The translations under genes were made by a program, and so were the position numbers. Source: Argyresthia goedartella (taxonomy: Eukaryota > Arthropoda > Insecta > Lepidoptera > Argyresthiidae). From it: a DNA stretch of 64,000 nt. Below the pieces are notes generated by a model. The model worked only from the letters and a program-made list of their open reading frames with translations, did not search any database and had not been told where the DNA came from. This document shows positions 33,541 to 43,481 of the stretch, in pieces; position 1 is the first letter of the stretch; each line of letters starts with the position of its first letter. The DNA is taken from assembly GCA_949825045.1 (NCBI GenBank), contig OX463829.1, positions 28,459,715-28,523,714 of the forward strand, written 5' to 3'.

Positions 33541-33860
33541 AAGTGTTGTCTTAGAAATATTATTATTATTATTTTTTGCATTGACATTTTAATTTAGTAC
33601 CCTTGACATACCTAATAATGTTTAATACTATTTGAATTTGACCTAAAGTTAATGTTTAATGTGATTTGATATGTAGTATTTTCTACGAATTTGTACCCTT
33701 TGTTCCCTACCTGTGAAATCGACTTACCTAAATTGATTCTGACATTGTATAACTATTAGGCTTTGTACAGCGCATTGGGTGTATACCTGTAATGTTGTAC
33801 ATCGTAATTGTATATTAAATAAATAAATAAATAAATTAATAAATAAATTAATAAATAGTC

Positions 33861-34049
33861 ATATGATATAATACTTAAATAAATGCTGTCAATACAATAC
33901 AATAAATATATTAAAGTACGTATAATATCATTGGTCAGTGTATTAAAAAATAAACAATTAAAAAAACTTAAACTAAGCACAGTCAAATAAATAATAGTAG
34001 TTTATGTGACTGATACATAATGCTTAATTATGTACATGTACATACACTA
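33861..34049. other. AT-rich spacer
   Basis: Simple AT-rich DNA between the LINE tail and the next TIR element; the outer arm TAGTAGTTTATGTGACTG begins near 34000. Confidence 0.5.
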
Positions 34050-34344
34050 GTTTATCTACACACATATCATAAGCTCTCTTCGATGTGTTCAGGAAGGGCA
34101 TTTTCAACCGGCATGGTGGTTGAAGATTGTTCTGCACATGTTTAGCTTGTTCAGTAATACCAACTTCACAGACAAACTCGAAATTTTAATGTCACAATTT
34201 GTCGAAAATTGGTACATTATGATCATAATGAATCAATATTAAGATAAGAAATGAGTTTTTACCAAGTAGTATAACATTATGCTGGTCGTTACGTGCGGTT
34301 TTTGTGCGCAGTAAAGAGGGCTTATGATACGTGTGTAGATAAAC
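34050..34344 (-). mobile_element. TIR element family M, copy 3
   Basis: Inverse orientation to copies 1, 2 and 4. Ends GTTTATCTACACACATATCA and TGATACGTGTGTAGATAAAC. Non-coding. Confidence 0.8.
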
Positions 34345-35006
34345 AAATAAAAACAAAAAATACAAGCATGTTATTAGATAGCACAACAGAGCGGAACATA
34401 AACAAGATACCAGAGAGAATGAAGAGACCCAAACAGCAACAAAAAGAAAATTATGAAAATTTATGAAAATTGATGTGATTACCAGTCCAGTCGGAAAGTC
34501 GGAACGGAAGAGTTAACAAGAATATGGTAGTCTCTGATGATCAAGCAGGTATTCCCTTGGCTTGCACCAAAAGTGCACCTACTTGTTGCCTTACGGACTG
34601 GGGGAGGGGTATCATTCCAACACCTGGAAGCCGCAAACCTGAAACTCCCGCGGAACGCTGCCGTTCTATGTGCAGTTATAAGAATACGTCCCTTCTTATG
34701 CTTTCTTCGCTGACTCGCCGTCTACTGCAGCTTTCTAAACAGGAAGGTAGGTGATTCATAGTGCACAGAACACAAGATGAAGTTATCGCCGTGCATCCTT
34801 ATTCAGAAGTTATGCGGCGTTTAAGAAGGGTGTGATGTGGGATCTAGGAGAATTTTGAAGCAAAAACGTGACACGCGTTTTGGACACGTTGTATCAGTTT
34901 CTTTGTCCGTCCAAGTATACACCTACCATCACAGTAGTTAATTCTCGAAAATATCAGAGATTCACAAAGACTGATTCGCAAATCAGTACTAAGGTAATCG
35001 CGCGCA
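34345..35006. other. no gene seen
   Basis: The 76-codon plus frame at 34524-34754 is cysteine and serine rich but matches nothing I recognise, and no start, splice or promoter context supports it. Confidence 0.3.
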
Positions 35007-35318
35007 TCATAAAAGTAGTCCAAGGTTTTTGGCTTCCACCACCCGTTCCCCTGGTTCGTCCATGATGGCTATATTCTTGTAGTACAAGGCTTGTGTCGGA
35101 TTATGGATTTGATGCTTTGTACCTATTACCATGTACTTCGATTTGGGTGTATTTAGTACAAGGCAATTTTTGTCAGACCAAGAAGCAATTTTGTCCAACT
35201 CTTTATTAATAGCACATACTACTGCAGCTGCATCGGTGGGACTGGTGATGTATAAAGTTGGACATCGTCTGCATACAGATGATACTGGCACTACTCTATA
35301 CTTGTAACAATTCTGCAT
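35007..35318 (-). pseudogene. LINE family E RT fragment
   Basis: The minus frame has ITSPTDAAAVVCAINKELDKIASW followed by NCLVLNTPKSKYMVIGTK, the RT palm-to-thumb region just behind the YADD box. The YADD itself lies at the frame break (35260-35290). A different family from A to D; relic. Confidence 0.75.
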
Positions 35319-35323
35319 TGTAC

Positions 35324-38290
35324 AATCAAAGTCAAAGTCAAAGTACTTTATTACTGTAGATATTTACATATACTTAGCAAACGTCAATTTTGCCTCTTCT
35401 CTACATTGGACCACTGTGGGAGAGGAGGAGCGTAGAAACTCCCACAGATAGATTTTTAGATCTCTTTTAAAAATAGGTTGTGCTTAACTATTACAAATAT
35501 GACAAATTTTATTATTATGATTAATAAGCAGGAATAAATAATTACAAAATAATTAACAGCAAGGCCTGTGTTGAGCTAGATTAACTCCATACAGTCCTGT
35601 CATTTGAGTAATCTTGAACATTGTAATATCCCTTTTTTGACAAAATTGCTTTAACATTCTTTTTAAATTGCTCAAATGGCAATTCAAATTCTTTAGAGGT
35701 ATTATTATAGTAGAGAGACTCTTGAAAGAATTGCTAACCTTCGCGAGTGATAAATCGGGGCGCACACACTCTGTGATTATTTCTTAGGTTAACATTATAG
35801 CTATCGCTAAGTTTGGAAAATGTTGTAAGGTTCTTGCGTACATACATTATATTTTCGAAAATAAATTGACTAGTTACTGTTAGTATGTCAATTTCTTTAA
35901 AAAGCTCTCTTAAGGAGTCTGTTCGTTTTAAATTATAAATTCCTCGAATAGCTCTTTTCTGCTAAATAAAAATAGTTTGAATATCCGCTGCTTTCCCCCA
36001 CAACAAGATACAATAGGACATCACACTATGAAAGTAACTAAAATATACTAGCCTAGATGTAGCCACATCCGTGTTTTGTCTGATGTTCCTCACAGCGTAA
36101 GCCGCAGAACTTAATTTACCAGCCAATTTATCTATGTGGGGTCCCCACTGCAATTTGCTATCAATGGTAATTCCAAGAAACTTCTTATCATTTACTAATT
36201 CTAACGTGCTGTTGTCTAACACTAAACTGGTCTCAACTTGCCTGACATTTGGAAGTGAGAATTTGATACATTTGGTTTTACCAGCTTTTATATAAATAGA
36301 AGTGGGCCAAGAATTGAACCCTGTGGTACGCCTCTCGTCAATGGCTTCGTGGTTGAAAAACTTTGGGTACCATTCAGCTTTCGCAAAATTACCGACTGCA
36401 TTCGCCCTGTTAGGTAGTTACCAAACCAGCGCACTGTGGAACTGGCAAATCCATAATACGACATTTTCGAAAGCAAAAAAGAAATATTCAAACAATCGAA
36501 GGCTCTGGAGAAGTCCAGTAATACCAGAATTATACCCTTATCGCCATAGAGTGCAGACAGCAGATTGTCCACGACGTCTAGCAGTGCAATAGAGTACCAC
36601 GGCACTTACGAAATTCGGATTGCATTCCGGTAGTAAACTGTTCTCCCCCAGATACCCCGATAGCTGGTTTGCAGACCACTCTCTCGATCACTTTCAACAT
36701 GCACGGAAGATATGGCAAAGATCTGTAACTAGGGAAGGATCAGGTATTTTGGGGAGTGGGGTAAATTTTGCAGTTTTCCAGTCGGTCGGGATATGACACA
36801 ATACATTGGTTAACAATAGCAGTCATAAAACCTAAAGTCCTAGGTAAACAGTCAGTATTATCATGTATATGCTAATTTCGTACATACCTTTTGCCGAAGT
36901 CCTAATTTTTTTCAGTATTTTCAGTATCGTGTCAGAAGTCGTCGCACCTCGCCTCGCGCGCTCTGCTAAGCAGCTCATCCCGCACAGTTCACCTGCTCAG
37001 TCTCTGGCTAGAGGGCGCAGTCTGTCTCCGCGTGGGCCCACACATTCGGCACTGACCACATCGCGCTCGTCGAGTTGGACATCGGGCTTCGCAACCAGGG
37101 CCACTATTTGGATCGAGTTCTCGCTGTTGCCCTCAATGATGCAGGAGATTTGGACGTCATGGAACAGCGCATCCTAGTCCCGATCTTGAAGCTCCAGCTG
37201 AAGATTGTGGATTGCCTGCTCGATAACTTTGGTACCAGTTGAAACCACCGCACCATAAACCGTCGTCTCCATAGCGTCAATACGTAATAGAATCAAATCA
37301 ATGCGCTGCGTACAAGCTGCCAGAGCCGAATGAAATTCGGAGATTTAATGCTTACAATCTCGTGTCTCCTCCCTCATATCTCTCATTTATTCCTCCCGTG
37401 CAAGCCTATATGTATAGCCTTGCTGGCGGCAGTCGACGATCTGACATTTTCAGGTGACACTCCCGTAGTTGTTGGTACTGGAGTCGCCCCCACCACATTC
37501 CCTCCACCACTCAATGGTCTTTCCTGCCTTCGCGGCTTACAGACCGAATCTTGGCCACTGTCATGCGCTACTTGCCTTCGGCTCTTTCGCGCATGCAGTT
37601 TCTTGATGCCCTACAAGTTCTTGAATGCGTCCCGGCCTTTCTCCCTTTCTGGGCAGGCCATACAATACTATTTTTTTTCGTCCTCCCCAAATGGGGCTTG
37701 ACAACACAACACGTTACTCAGCGTCGAACTTTACCACGTAGTGCACTGCTGTCCTCAATCTTCAAATATTCTTCTCTTGGTGTGCCATGAGTGCGCAAAC
37801 TTGCACAACGCCTTGAAGTTCTGCTCGCTCCCACCACAGTCATGATCTTCCTTGTTTCCGCTGCAGATGTTGACGCAGTCACCAATGCCACCCCGACCGA
37901 TGTACATATTTGCTCACAACGGCCCCCAAAGGGGTCGAGTTTGTCTCCATTGAGCCCAGAACCTGCACATTCAGCGATTTCACTGGTGTTTCGGCTTTGT
38001 TATCCCGTGGGATAAATCGCCTTCATTCTGACAATTCCAGGTTTCGTAAACAACTGCAGTTGAGGAAACGCCCACGCAGGCTTTGTGAAACCACAAGGTG
38101 CATTTGCCGCAACACGCGCCCTCTGGGCGTGCTTTAAGGTGCTTCTTGCACCCTTCGCATTTCGCTGGCGGCATAGTGTGGCGTTTACTAGTCTAGCCAT
38201 AGAGCCGTTCGCGCAGAGAACCACTATAGGGCGGCACCATGTGCAGTGGTTATCGATCGCTAATTCTGTGTATCACCGGTTCTATAATCG
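35324..38290 (-). mobile_element. LINE family A, copy 3 (internally deleted, both ends kept)
   Basis: The 3' part (35324-36222) equals the 15.4 kb copy, with its own (CAAAGT)-type short tandem end at 35324-35346. The middle (36288-36605) holds RT motif A (LDFSRAFDCLN) and RGVPQGSILGPLLFI, but the FADD segment is deleted at about 36285. Upstream, minus strand, lies ORF1 debris. At 37980-38174 there is a PHD-finger-like start (CEGC, CGKC, LWFHKAC, WNC); near 36930-37180 there is the FP25K-like domain in pieces (VQLDERDVV). The sequence between, including the endonuclease, is deleted or unreadable. So 5' and 3' ends survive in one copy of about 3 kb. Confidence 0.8.
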
Positions 38291-38599
38291 ATAAGGCCAA
38301 TAGGGTACCCAAATATTTAATTCGAATTTTACTGCCTATTTTACGTTGTTTAAGTACACTGTTTTGTTGTTAATGACTGTAAATACACTTTCACGATAAC
38401 TCAGACCGTGAAAAACAACTGTTTTTTTTTATTTAATTCGGAAAGCGCTTAGGGAAACACAACACGCTCGTAGACGCTTGTCGTATCTCTCCGACGAGTG
38501 TCGAGCGTTGCCCGACCCGGTCAAGACATGTTTTTGTACACAAACACAATTAATGGTGGTAAATTACGGAGATAAACCCACATTTTATTTGGTGTAAAT
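38291..38599. other. no gene seen
   Basis: AT-rich; no feature supported. Confidence 0.4.
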
Positions 38600-38794
38600 A
38601 AATATACGGTGAAGTGCGAGTCGGACTCGTGCACTAAGGGTTCCGTTCCGTTTGTGATGTTTGTATGTATGTCATGTATGTGGAAAAGGTTCGTCTATCA
38701 CGGGAATCCAGTCTCGGAAATCAAATTGGTTTCAAAGTTATTCAGAAAGAATGTTTCCCCTAATAACCCCCTTAAACATGACTACACCTATCTG
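38600..38794 (+). repeat. dispersed repeat, GTGCGAGTCGG family, copy 2
   Basis: Starts GAAGTGCGAGTCGGACTCGT and continues with the GTGATGTTTGTATGTATG tract. Only the 5' part is present. Confidence 0.6.
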
Positions 38795-38940
38795 TTACAC
38801 CCAGTATACAGGCACATAACTTGCTTTTGGCCCCACTCTAGATAGCCTGTGTCGATTTCGGGGGAACTAGAAACAGAGACGTCACACACATAAACATACA
38901 AGACCGGGATTTATTCTTCCTTCTCCCCAGCCAATTAATA
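38795..38940 (-). repeat. SINE family 3, 3' part
   Basis: Reverse copy of the 3' half (GGCCCCACTCTAGATAGCCTG, AACAGAGACGTCACACAC), head lost. Confidence 0.5.
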
Positions 38941-39101
38941 ATTAAGTCATCATCAGACTGCACATTTTTTATACTTACGTGTAGGCTGAATGATTGAAAA
39001 TCTCGTGACCAAAAAAGCTCGGCTCCAATTCAAAATTTAAATTTTGTTTTCTATCAGAGGGCGCAAAACAAAACAATACCAAATAATATGGCCATATAAT
39101 A
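38941..39101. other. no gene seen
   Basis: Nothing assignable. Confidence 0.4.
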
Positions 39102-39200
39102 AAAGTCAAAGTACTTTATTACTGTAGATATTTACATATAGGTACTTAGCAAACGTCATTTTCTCCTCTTCTCTACATTGGACCACTGTGGGAGAAGAAA
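39102..39200 (-). mobile_element. LINE family A, 3' end fragment
   Basis: About 100 bp identical in type to the 3' ends at 1, 15450 and 35346 (AAAGTACTTTATTACTGTAG onwards). Extreme 5' truncation. Confidence 0.85.
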
Positions 39201-39214
39201 TCTTATTACAAGCT

Positions 39215-39420
39215 TGTTGTTGACACGTATCTTGTATGGGGACCACTTTAATTTTTTGAAATTGCGTGCGATTCATTATTTCTTGTTATAGCGACAATAG
39301 AAATAAATCCCCTGTCAAAATTTCAGCTCTCTACCTATTAAGGTTGATCCTTTAGAGCCCGGTGATGGACGGACAGACGGACAGTTTGGCACCCTTCGGG
39401 TCCGGAAGTTTGAAAATATA
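39215..39420 (+). repeat. dispersed repeat, GTGCGAGTCGG family, copy 3 (3' part)
   Basis: TATCTTGTATGGGGACCAC..., TATAGCGACAATAG, TTTCAGCTCTCTACC and a GGACGGACAGACGGACAG tail. The same layout as 28366-28720. Confidence 0.6.
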
Positions 39421-40290
39421 CAGGGTGTTTGGTGCATCTTTTGCCAAATTCAAATCGTGAATAGAATCATTTGTTATCTTATAGGTCAACAAAAGAAGTT
39501 TTGTCCCAACGGATTTTTTAATTTTAATATTTTTACTTTTTTGAAAAATTCTCCAGAATTACTCTTTTAAACTTAAATAAATAAAATAAAAAAATATTAA
39601 ACTTGTAAAAATGTAGTGCGGTTCCTTCGTAGTCAAACATATTGGAAATTAACATCTAGTTTTTTTTTTATTTACTCACAAAATGTTTTTTCAAGATGTG
39701 AAATTCTGTAACGAATCAACTTTGACATGCAATTTAAAAAAAAACGAGGCTTTTTTCTTCAAATTTTTTAAAAGAGTTTGCTGGTCTGTCTTCTTTCTAA
39801 TAATGTACAATAATGCCACAAAACCATTATTAAATTCACATTAATTTACCAACTTTGTGCGGGAGGGCGATACCCGTATCGCTGATTTCGAAAAGTTTTT
39901 GGCGGACTGGGCTGTTAAGGTGAGCCTTTGTCCAGCAGTGGGAGACCCATAAAAAAACTGTAATTGGCGCGGTTTTCAAAAATTTGTTTTTTTGTGTTTG
40001 TGTTTTTCTTTATTTGTATTTTTCGTTGTTGATGAATGATAATGATAGATACGAATTGACTGAAGACTTGATCATTGGTAATTTATAGCATGGGAAAGAA
40101 CAGCTGTTTTTAGTACTAATATATAGAGCTCTGTTTTCTACGAGCTTTGCGAGATTGTGGGGCTTCTTCACACACCCAGATTTTGAAGAAAAAAAACGGT
40201 TTATTACATGTCCCACATTAATCCCATTTATCTTGGTTAGGAGGAAGAGTAATATATTGTCGAGAAATTGGTTAGGTATATTAATATTTA
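39421..40290. other. no gene; repeat tails
   Basis: CAGGGTGTTTGGTGCATCTT at 39425 is the type of a common dispersed end. 39855-39950 resembles the 3' end of RTE-type LINEs (CTTTGTCCAGCAGTGGGAG). No gene. Confidence 0.4.
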
Positions 40291-40520
40291 GACGGCCTCT
40301 GTGGCGCAGCGGTTGTGGCTCTGCCTACCATGCGAGAGGTCCCGGGTTCGATCCCCGACTGGGGGTAAAGAAAAAAAAAAAAAAACCCCAGGTCTTGGAT
40401 GTTTATATGTGTGTGACGTCGCTGTTTCCGGTTACCACGACACAGGGTATCCTAGTGTGGGGCCAGAAGCAATGTATGTGCCTGTATGTTAATGTTTATG
40501 TTTATGTTTATGTTTTTTAT
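40291..40520 (+). repeat. SINE family 3 (best-preserved copy)
   Basis: Head GGCCTCTGTGGCGCAGCGG, B box GGTTCGATCCC, an A-run bridge, GTGACGTCGCTGTTTCCGG, ACACAGGGTATCCTAGTGTG, GGCCAGAAGCAATG, and a GTTTAT-repeat tail. Full layout of the family. Confidence 0.9.
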
Positions 40521-40889
40521 ATCGTTTATACATATAAGAAGTCGTGAACGTGAGTAGTGTGATACCCGTTGTAGCCCAAATCCCGAGAGGCATCGCGATT
40601 TTGAGCCTATATTAATTATATTTCAAAACCTATAACGCGAAAATGTCATACCTAGATGACATTGGGGTGTCACAGAAAGCTGGAGTCATATTTTAAAGGG
40701 TTGTGAAAGGGACAGCATCCTGAACATTTTTCACTATGCACCCGATTTGATCAGAGCTACTTAATTTTGTCACTCCTCGTTGCATTTTGGGCCGGGCGAT
40801 CAGCTGATTTATAGATAAGTAGAAGTGAAAAACAAGTTTGCTGTGATGAAATCGGTTTCATAGTAAAGTTGTTGACTAAACCCTTCTAT
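40521..40889. other. no gene seen
   Basis: No supported feature. Confidence 0.4.
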
Positions 40890-42265
40890 TATAGCCTGTA
40901 TAATAGTGCCGAATTTTAGTTGTAAATGTTGTTCAAAAGCCAACATCATCAAATATCGCACCTGCTTTCACGTGACGTCATATCTAACAGATAGGGTTCA
41001 GATGGTCGATGTTAATGGGAAAAGATCACCTGGGTCTTCAATATGTATGGGCGTACCGCAAGGTTCAATTCTTGGTACTTTCTTGTTTTTAGTATATATT
41101 AATGATTTACCTTACCTTGTTAAAGCAAAACATGGGTTAGTATTGTTTGCCGATGATACTTCTTTGATATTTAAAGTTAAAAGACAGCAATCAAATTATG
41201 ACGAGGTAAACAATGCTATCTCTAGTATAGTGAACTGGTTTACTGTTAACTGTTACTGGTTTACTGTTAATAATTTATTACTTAATGAAAAGAAAACTAA
41301 ATGTATTAAATTCGTGTTACTCAATGTGAACCCGGTAACTACAGACATATTTATAAAAGGACAGAGATTGGACCTTGTGCAGTCGACTGTCTTTTTGGGC
41401 ATTACTTTAGACGCCAAAGTACAATGGCATCCTCATATAAATAAATTGTCCAACAGACTGAGTTCGGCAGCGTTCGCAGTTAAAAAAATTAGAGCTCTTA
41501 CCGACGTAGACACCGCTAGACTAGTCTACTTTAGTTACTTTCATAGTCTAATGACCTATGGTATTTTATTGTGGGGTCACGCTGCGAATGCTAATAGTAT
41601 ATTTATTCTGCAGAAACGGGCTGTTCGTGCAATTTATAGATTAGGGCCTAGAGTGTCACTGAGGGAAAGTTTAAAGAAATCAATATTCTGACATTTGTGT
41701 CTCAATATATCTATGACAATCTTGTGTATGTAAAAAGAAATATAACTAATTTTCAGAAGTACAGTGATATACACAATTTTAATACTAGAAATAAAGACAA
41801 GTTGGTTGCTTATGTAAGCCGACTACATAAAATTAGTAATTCTTTTAAAGGTAATTGTATACGCTATTACAATAAGGTCCCTACTGATATTAAAAACTTA
41901 CCTTTAGACAAGTTTAAAATAATAATAAAACAGAAATTGTATAAAAAAGGTTACTATAGGATATCTGATTACTTAGAGGACTGATGTCCATGGGAATAGA
42001 TTGTTTGAGTAACAGGCTGTTTCGATATATAATTAGCATTCATTTTGTAATTTGACAATATTTTATTTAAAAAAGGAAACGCAAAAGATGCGACGACTGT
42101 GGAGTTTCTTCGGTGAGCTCTTCTCCACAGATTCCGCCACTGTGTTAGTGAACTCACCCAAAAAAATGTAATGACGGATCTAAATGTAACTATATATATA
42201 TAATGTAAAAATGATCTGATGTAACAACATCCTATGGAAATAAATGATTTTTGATTTTGATTTTG
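40890..42265 (+). mobile_element. LINE family A relative (copy 4), 5'-truncated
   Basis: ORF2 C-terminal half, 40906-41691 then 41697-41984 in a second frame after one frameshift at about 41690, with a 3' UTR ending in a short tandem tail (ATTTTG)n near 42245-42265. The C-terminal tail (LPLDKFKIIIKQKLYKKGYY) and the SARLVYFSYFHSLMTYGILLWG-like block tie it to family A, but it is clearly diverged from copies 1 to 3. Confidence 0.85.
40906..41691 (+). pseudogene. LINE family A copy 4 ORF2: RT core
   Basis: 261 residues: GVPQGSILG (49-57), FADDTSLIF (catalytic FADD at 81-84), then a duplicated NWFTVN-C-YWFTVN element at about 108-118, from a 21-bp in-frame tandem repeat (41235-41270). Then come LLNEKKTKCIKF and the LGITLDAKVQWHPHINKL thumb block. 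The fingers and motif A are absent by truncation. After the frameshift the C-terminus continues at 41697-41984. Confidence 0.85.
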
Positions 42266-42699
42266 TCATCTAGAAGGCTCAGGAAATAGAAGACCATGTT
42301 TAAAAGTTACTTATTCATGGTTCAAGCCATAACAGCCACTTAGTAAATAATTTCCCGTTTCTTAGCACTCCAAACACATTACTTGTACCACAACAAATCA
42401 TTTCCTTCCGATTTCCCCGAACACATACACCAATCGCTAAGTACACCATTACCAGACAATACTGAATAGCCCTCCACTCTGCCCACCCTCCTAACACTAA
42501 TGTGTTTATTTATAAGCAATCTCGCGCCCTTACGTACTATTACATATTCTGTGCCCTTACAACGAATAAAAGCAATATGGTGAATGTGTGGATAAGATAT
42601 TGTTTCGTACCGACTAAGTAGCTATGGAAGGACATTCAAATCACTTCTTGACCCCATAGCAAATCTGCAAAAACGACTCAAAAGTCTAAGAAGTTGTAT
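42266..42699. other. no gene seen
   Basis: The 60-codon minus frame at 42315-42497 has no domain. Nothing else. Confidence 0.4.
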
Positions 42700-43045
42700 C
42701 ATAAAATCAAAAGGAGGTGTATCGCCCTCCTTTTGATTTTGTCTTTAAATATTGTAAAGTATTACCAGTCCACGAAATGGCTAAGCTTGCAATATTAACC
42801 GAGCAATATTTCCGAGCTGACTTACAACAAATTATCACAAGTCACCCCATCACCACTAGAAGCGTAACAATTAAGAAACTTGTAACAATTGGATATAATA
42901 ACTTCTACGGGCAAAGGACGTCAACATATATTATTTCAAGATTAATAAATAATCTACCAACAAAATTAAAACTTCAAATCGACACAAGAAATATCCAGCC
43001 CATTTTAAAATCTCATTTTGTAAACAACCTTATATAACTTGTTGT
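42700..43045 (+). pseudogene. LINE C-terminal fragment
   Basis: The frame 42717-43037 reads VLPVHEMAKLAILTEQYFRADL...GYNNFYGQRTSTYIISRLINNLP...ILKSHFVNNLI. This is the C-terminal region seen in CR1/Jockey-type ORF2 after the RT. No catalytic domain. A 12-bp hairpin (42706-42737) overlaps its start. Confidence 0.55.
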
Positions 43046-43097
43046 ATAAATGTTTAACTTGTTTATATCTTATTTTTATATTGTATTTAATATTTAA

Positions 43098-43309
43098 AAA
43101 CATAAAAACATAAACATTTACATACAGGCACATACATTGCTTCTTGTCCCACACTAGGATAGGATAGGCCCCTGTGTCGTGGGAACCAGAAACAGCGACG
43201 TCACACACATATAAACATTCAAGATCTGGGTTTCTTTCTTTAGCCAGGGATCGAACCCGGGATCTCTCGCATGTTAGGCAGAGCTACAACCGCTGCACCA
43301 CAGAGGTCG
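43098..43309 (-). repeat. SINE family 3 (near complete)
   Basis: Reverse copy: TACATTGCTTCTTGTCCCAC, AACAGCGACGTCACAC and a tRNA-like head ending CACCACAGAGGTCG. Confidence 0.8.
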
Positions 43310-43423
43310 TCAGTATCCGAGTCGTATTATATCAACAACTGTATTATGGTACTAAGTCCGATGTAAAACCTGATAAAGTTCGCACACCAATCAACTGTAT
43401 GTATAAGGTGACGTTGGAACAAA

Positions 43424-43425
<2 letters not shown>

Positions 43426-43470
<45 letters not shown>
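43426..43470 (+). repeat. (TA)n microsatellite
   Basis: About 22 uninterrupted TA units, 7 bp outside the piggyBac TTAA. Confidence 0.95.
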
Positions 43471-43473
<3 letters not shown>

Positions 43474-43481
43474 GCTATTAA

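Larger units (their letters stand above)
29450..33860 (+). mobile_element. LINE family B, copy 1 (near full length)
   Basis: Contains ORF1 (29620-30540), ORF2 endonuclease (from 30605), RT (to about 33235) and a C-terminal domain (to 33540). A 3' UTR follows, then an (AAAT)n tail at 33816-33860. About 4.4 kb, typical of complete Jockey-group LINEs. The presence of both ORF1 and the tail shows it is not 5'-truncated in the usual way. ORF2 is broken in several places (see separate entries). The 5' end is only approximate. Confidence 0.85.

Noticed and set aside
34524..34754. 76-codon cysteine-rich frame considered as a small secreted protein
   Set aside because: No signal peptide, no paired cysteine pattern, no support from flanking signals.
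42706..42737. 12-bp hairpin ATCAAAAGGAGG / CCTCCTTTTGAT resembling a bacterial terminator
   Set aside because: No bacterial context; it lies at the edge of LINE debris in an insect genome.
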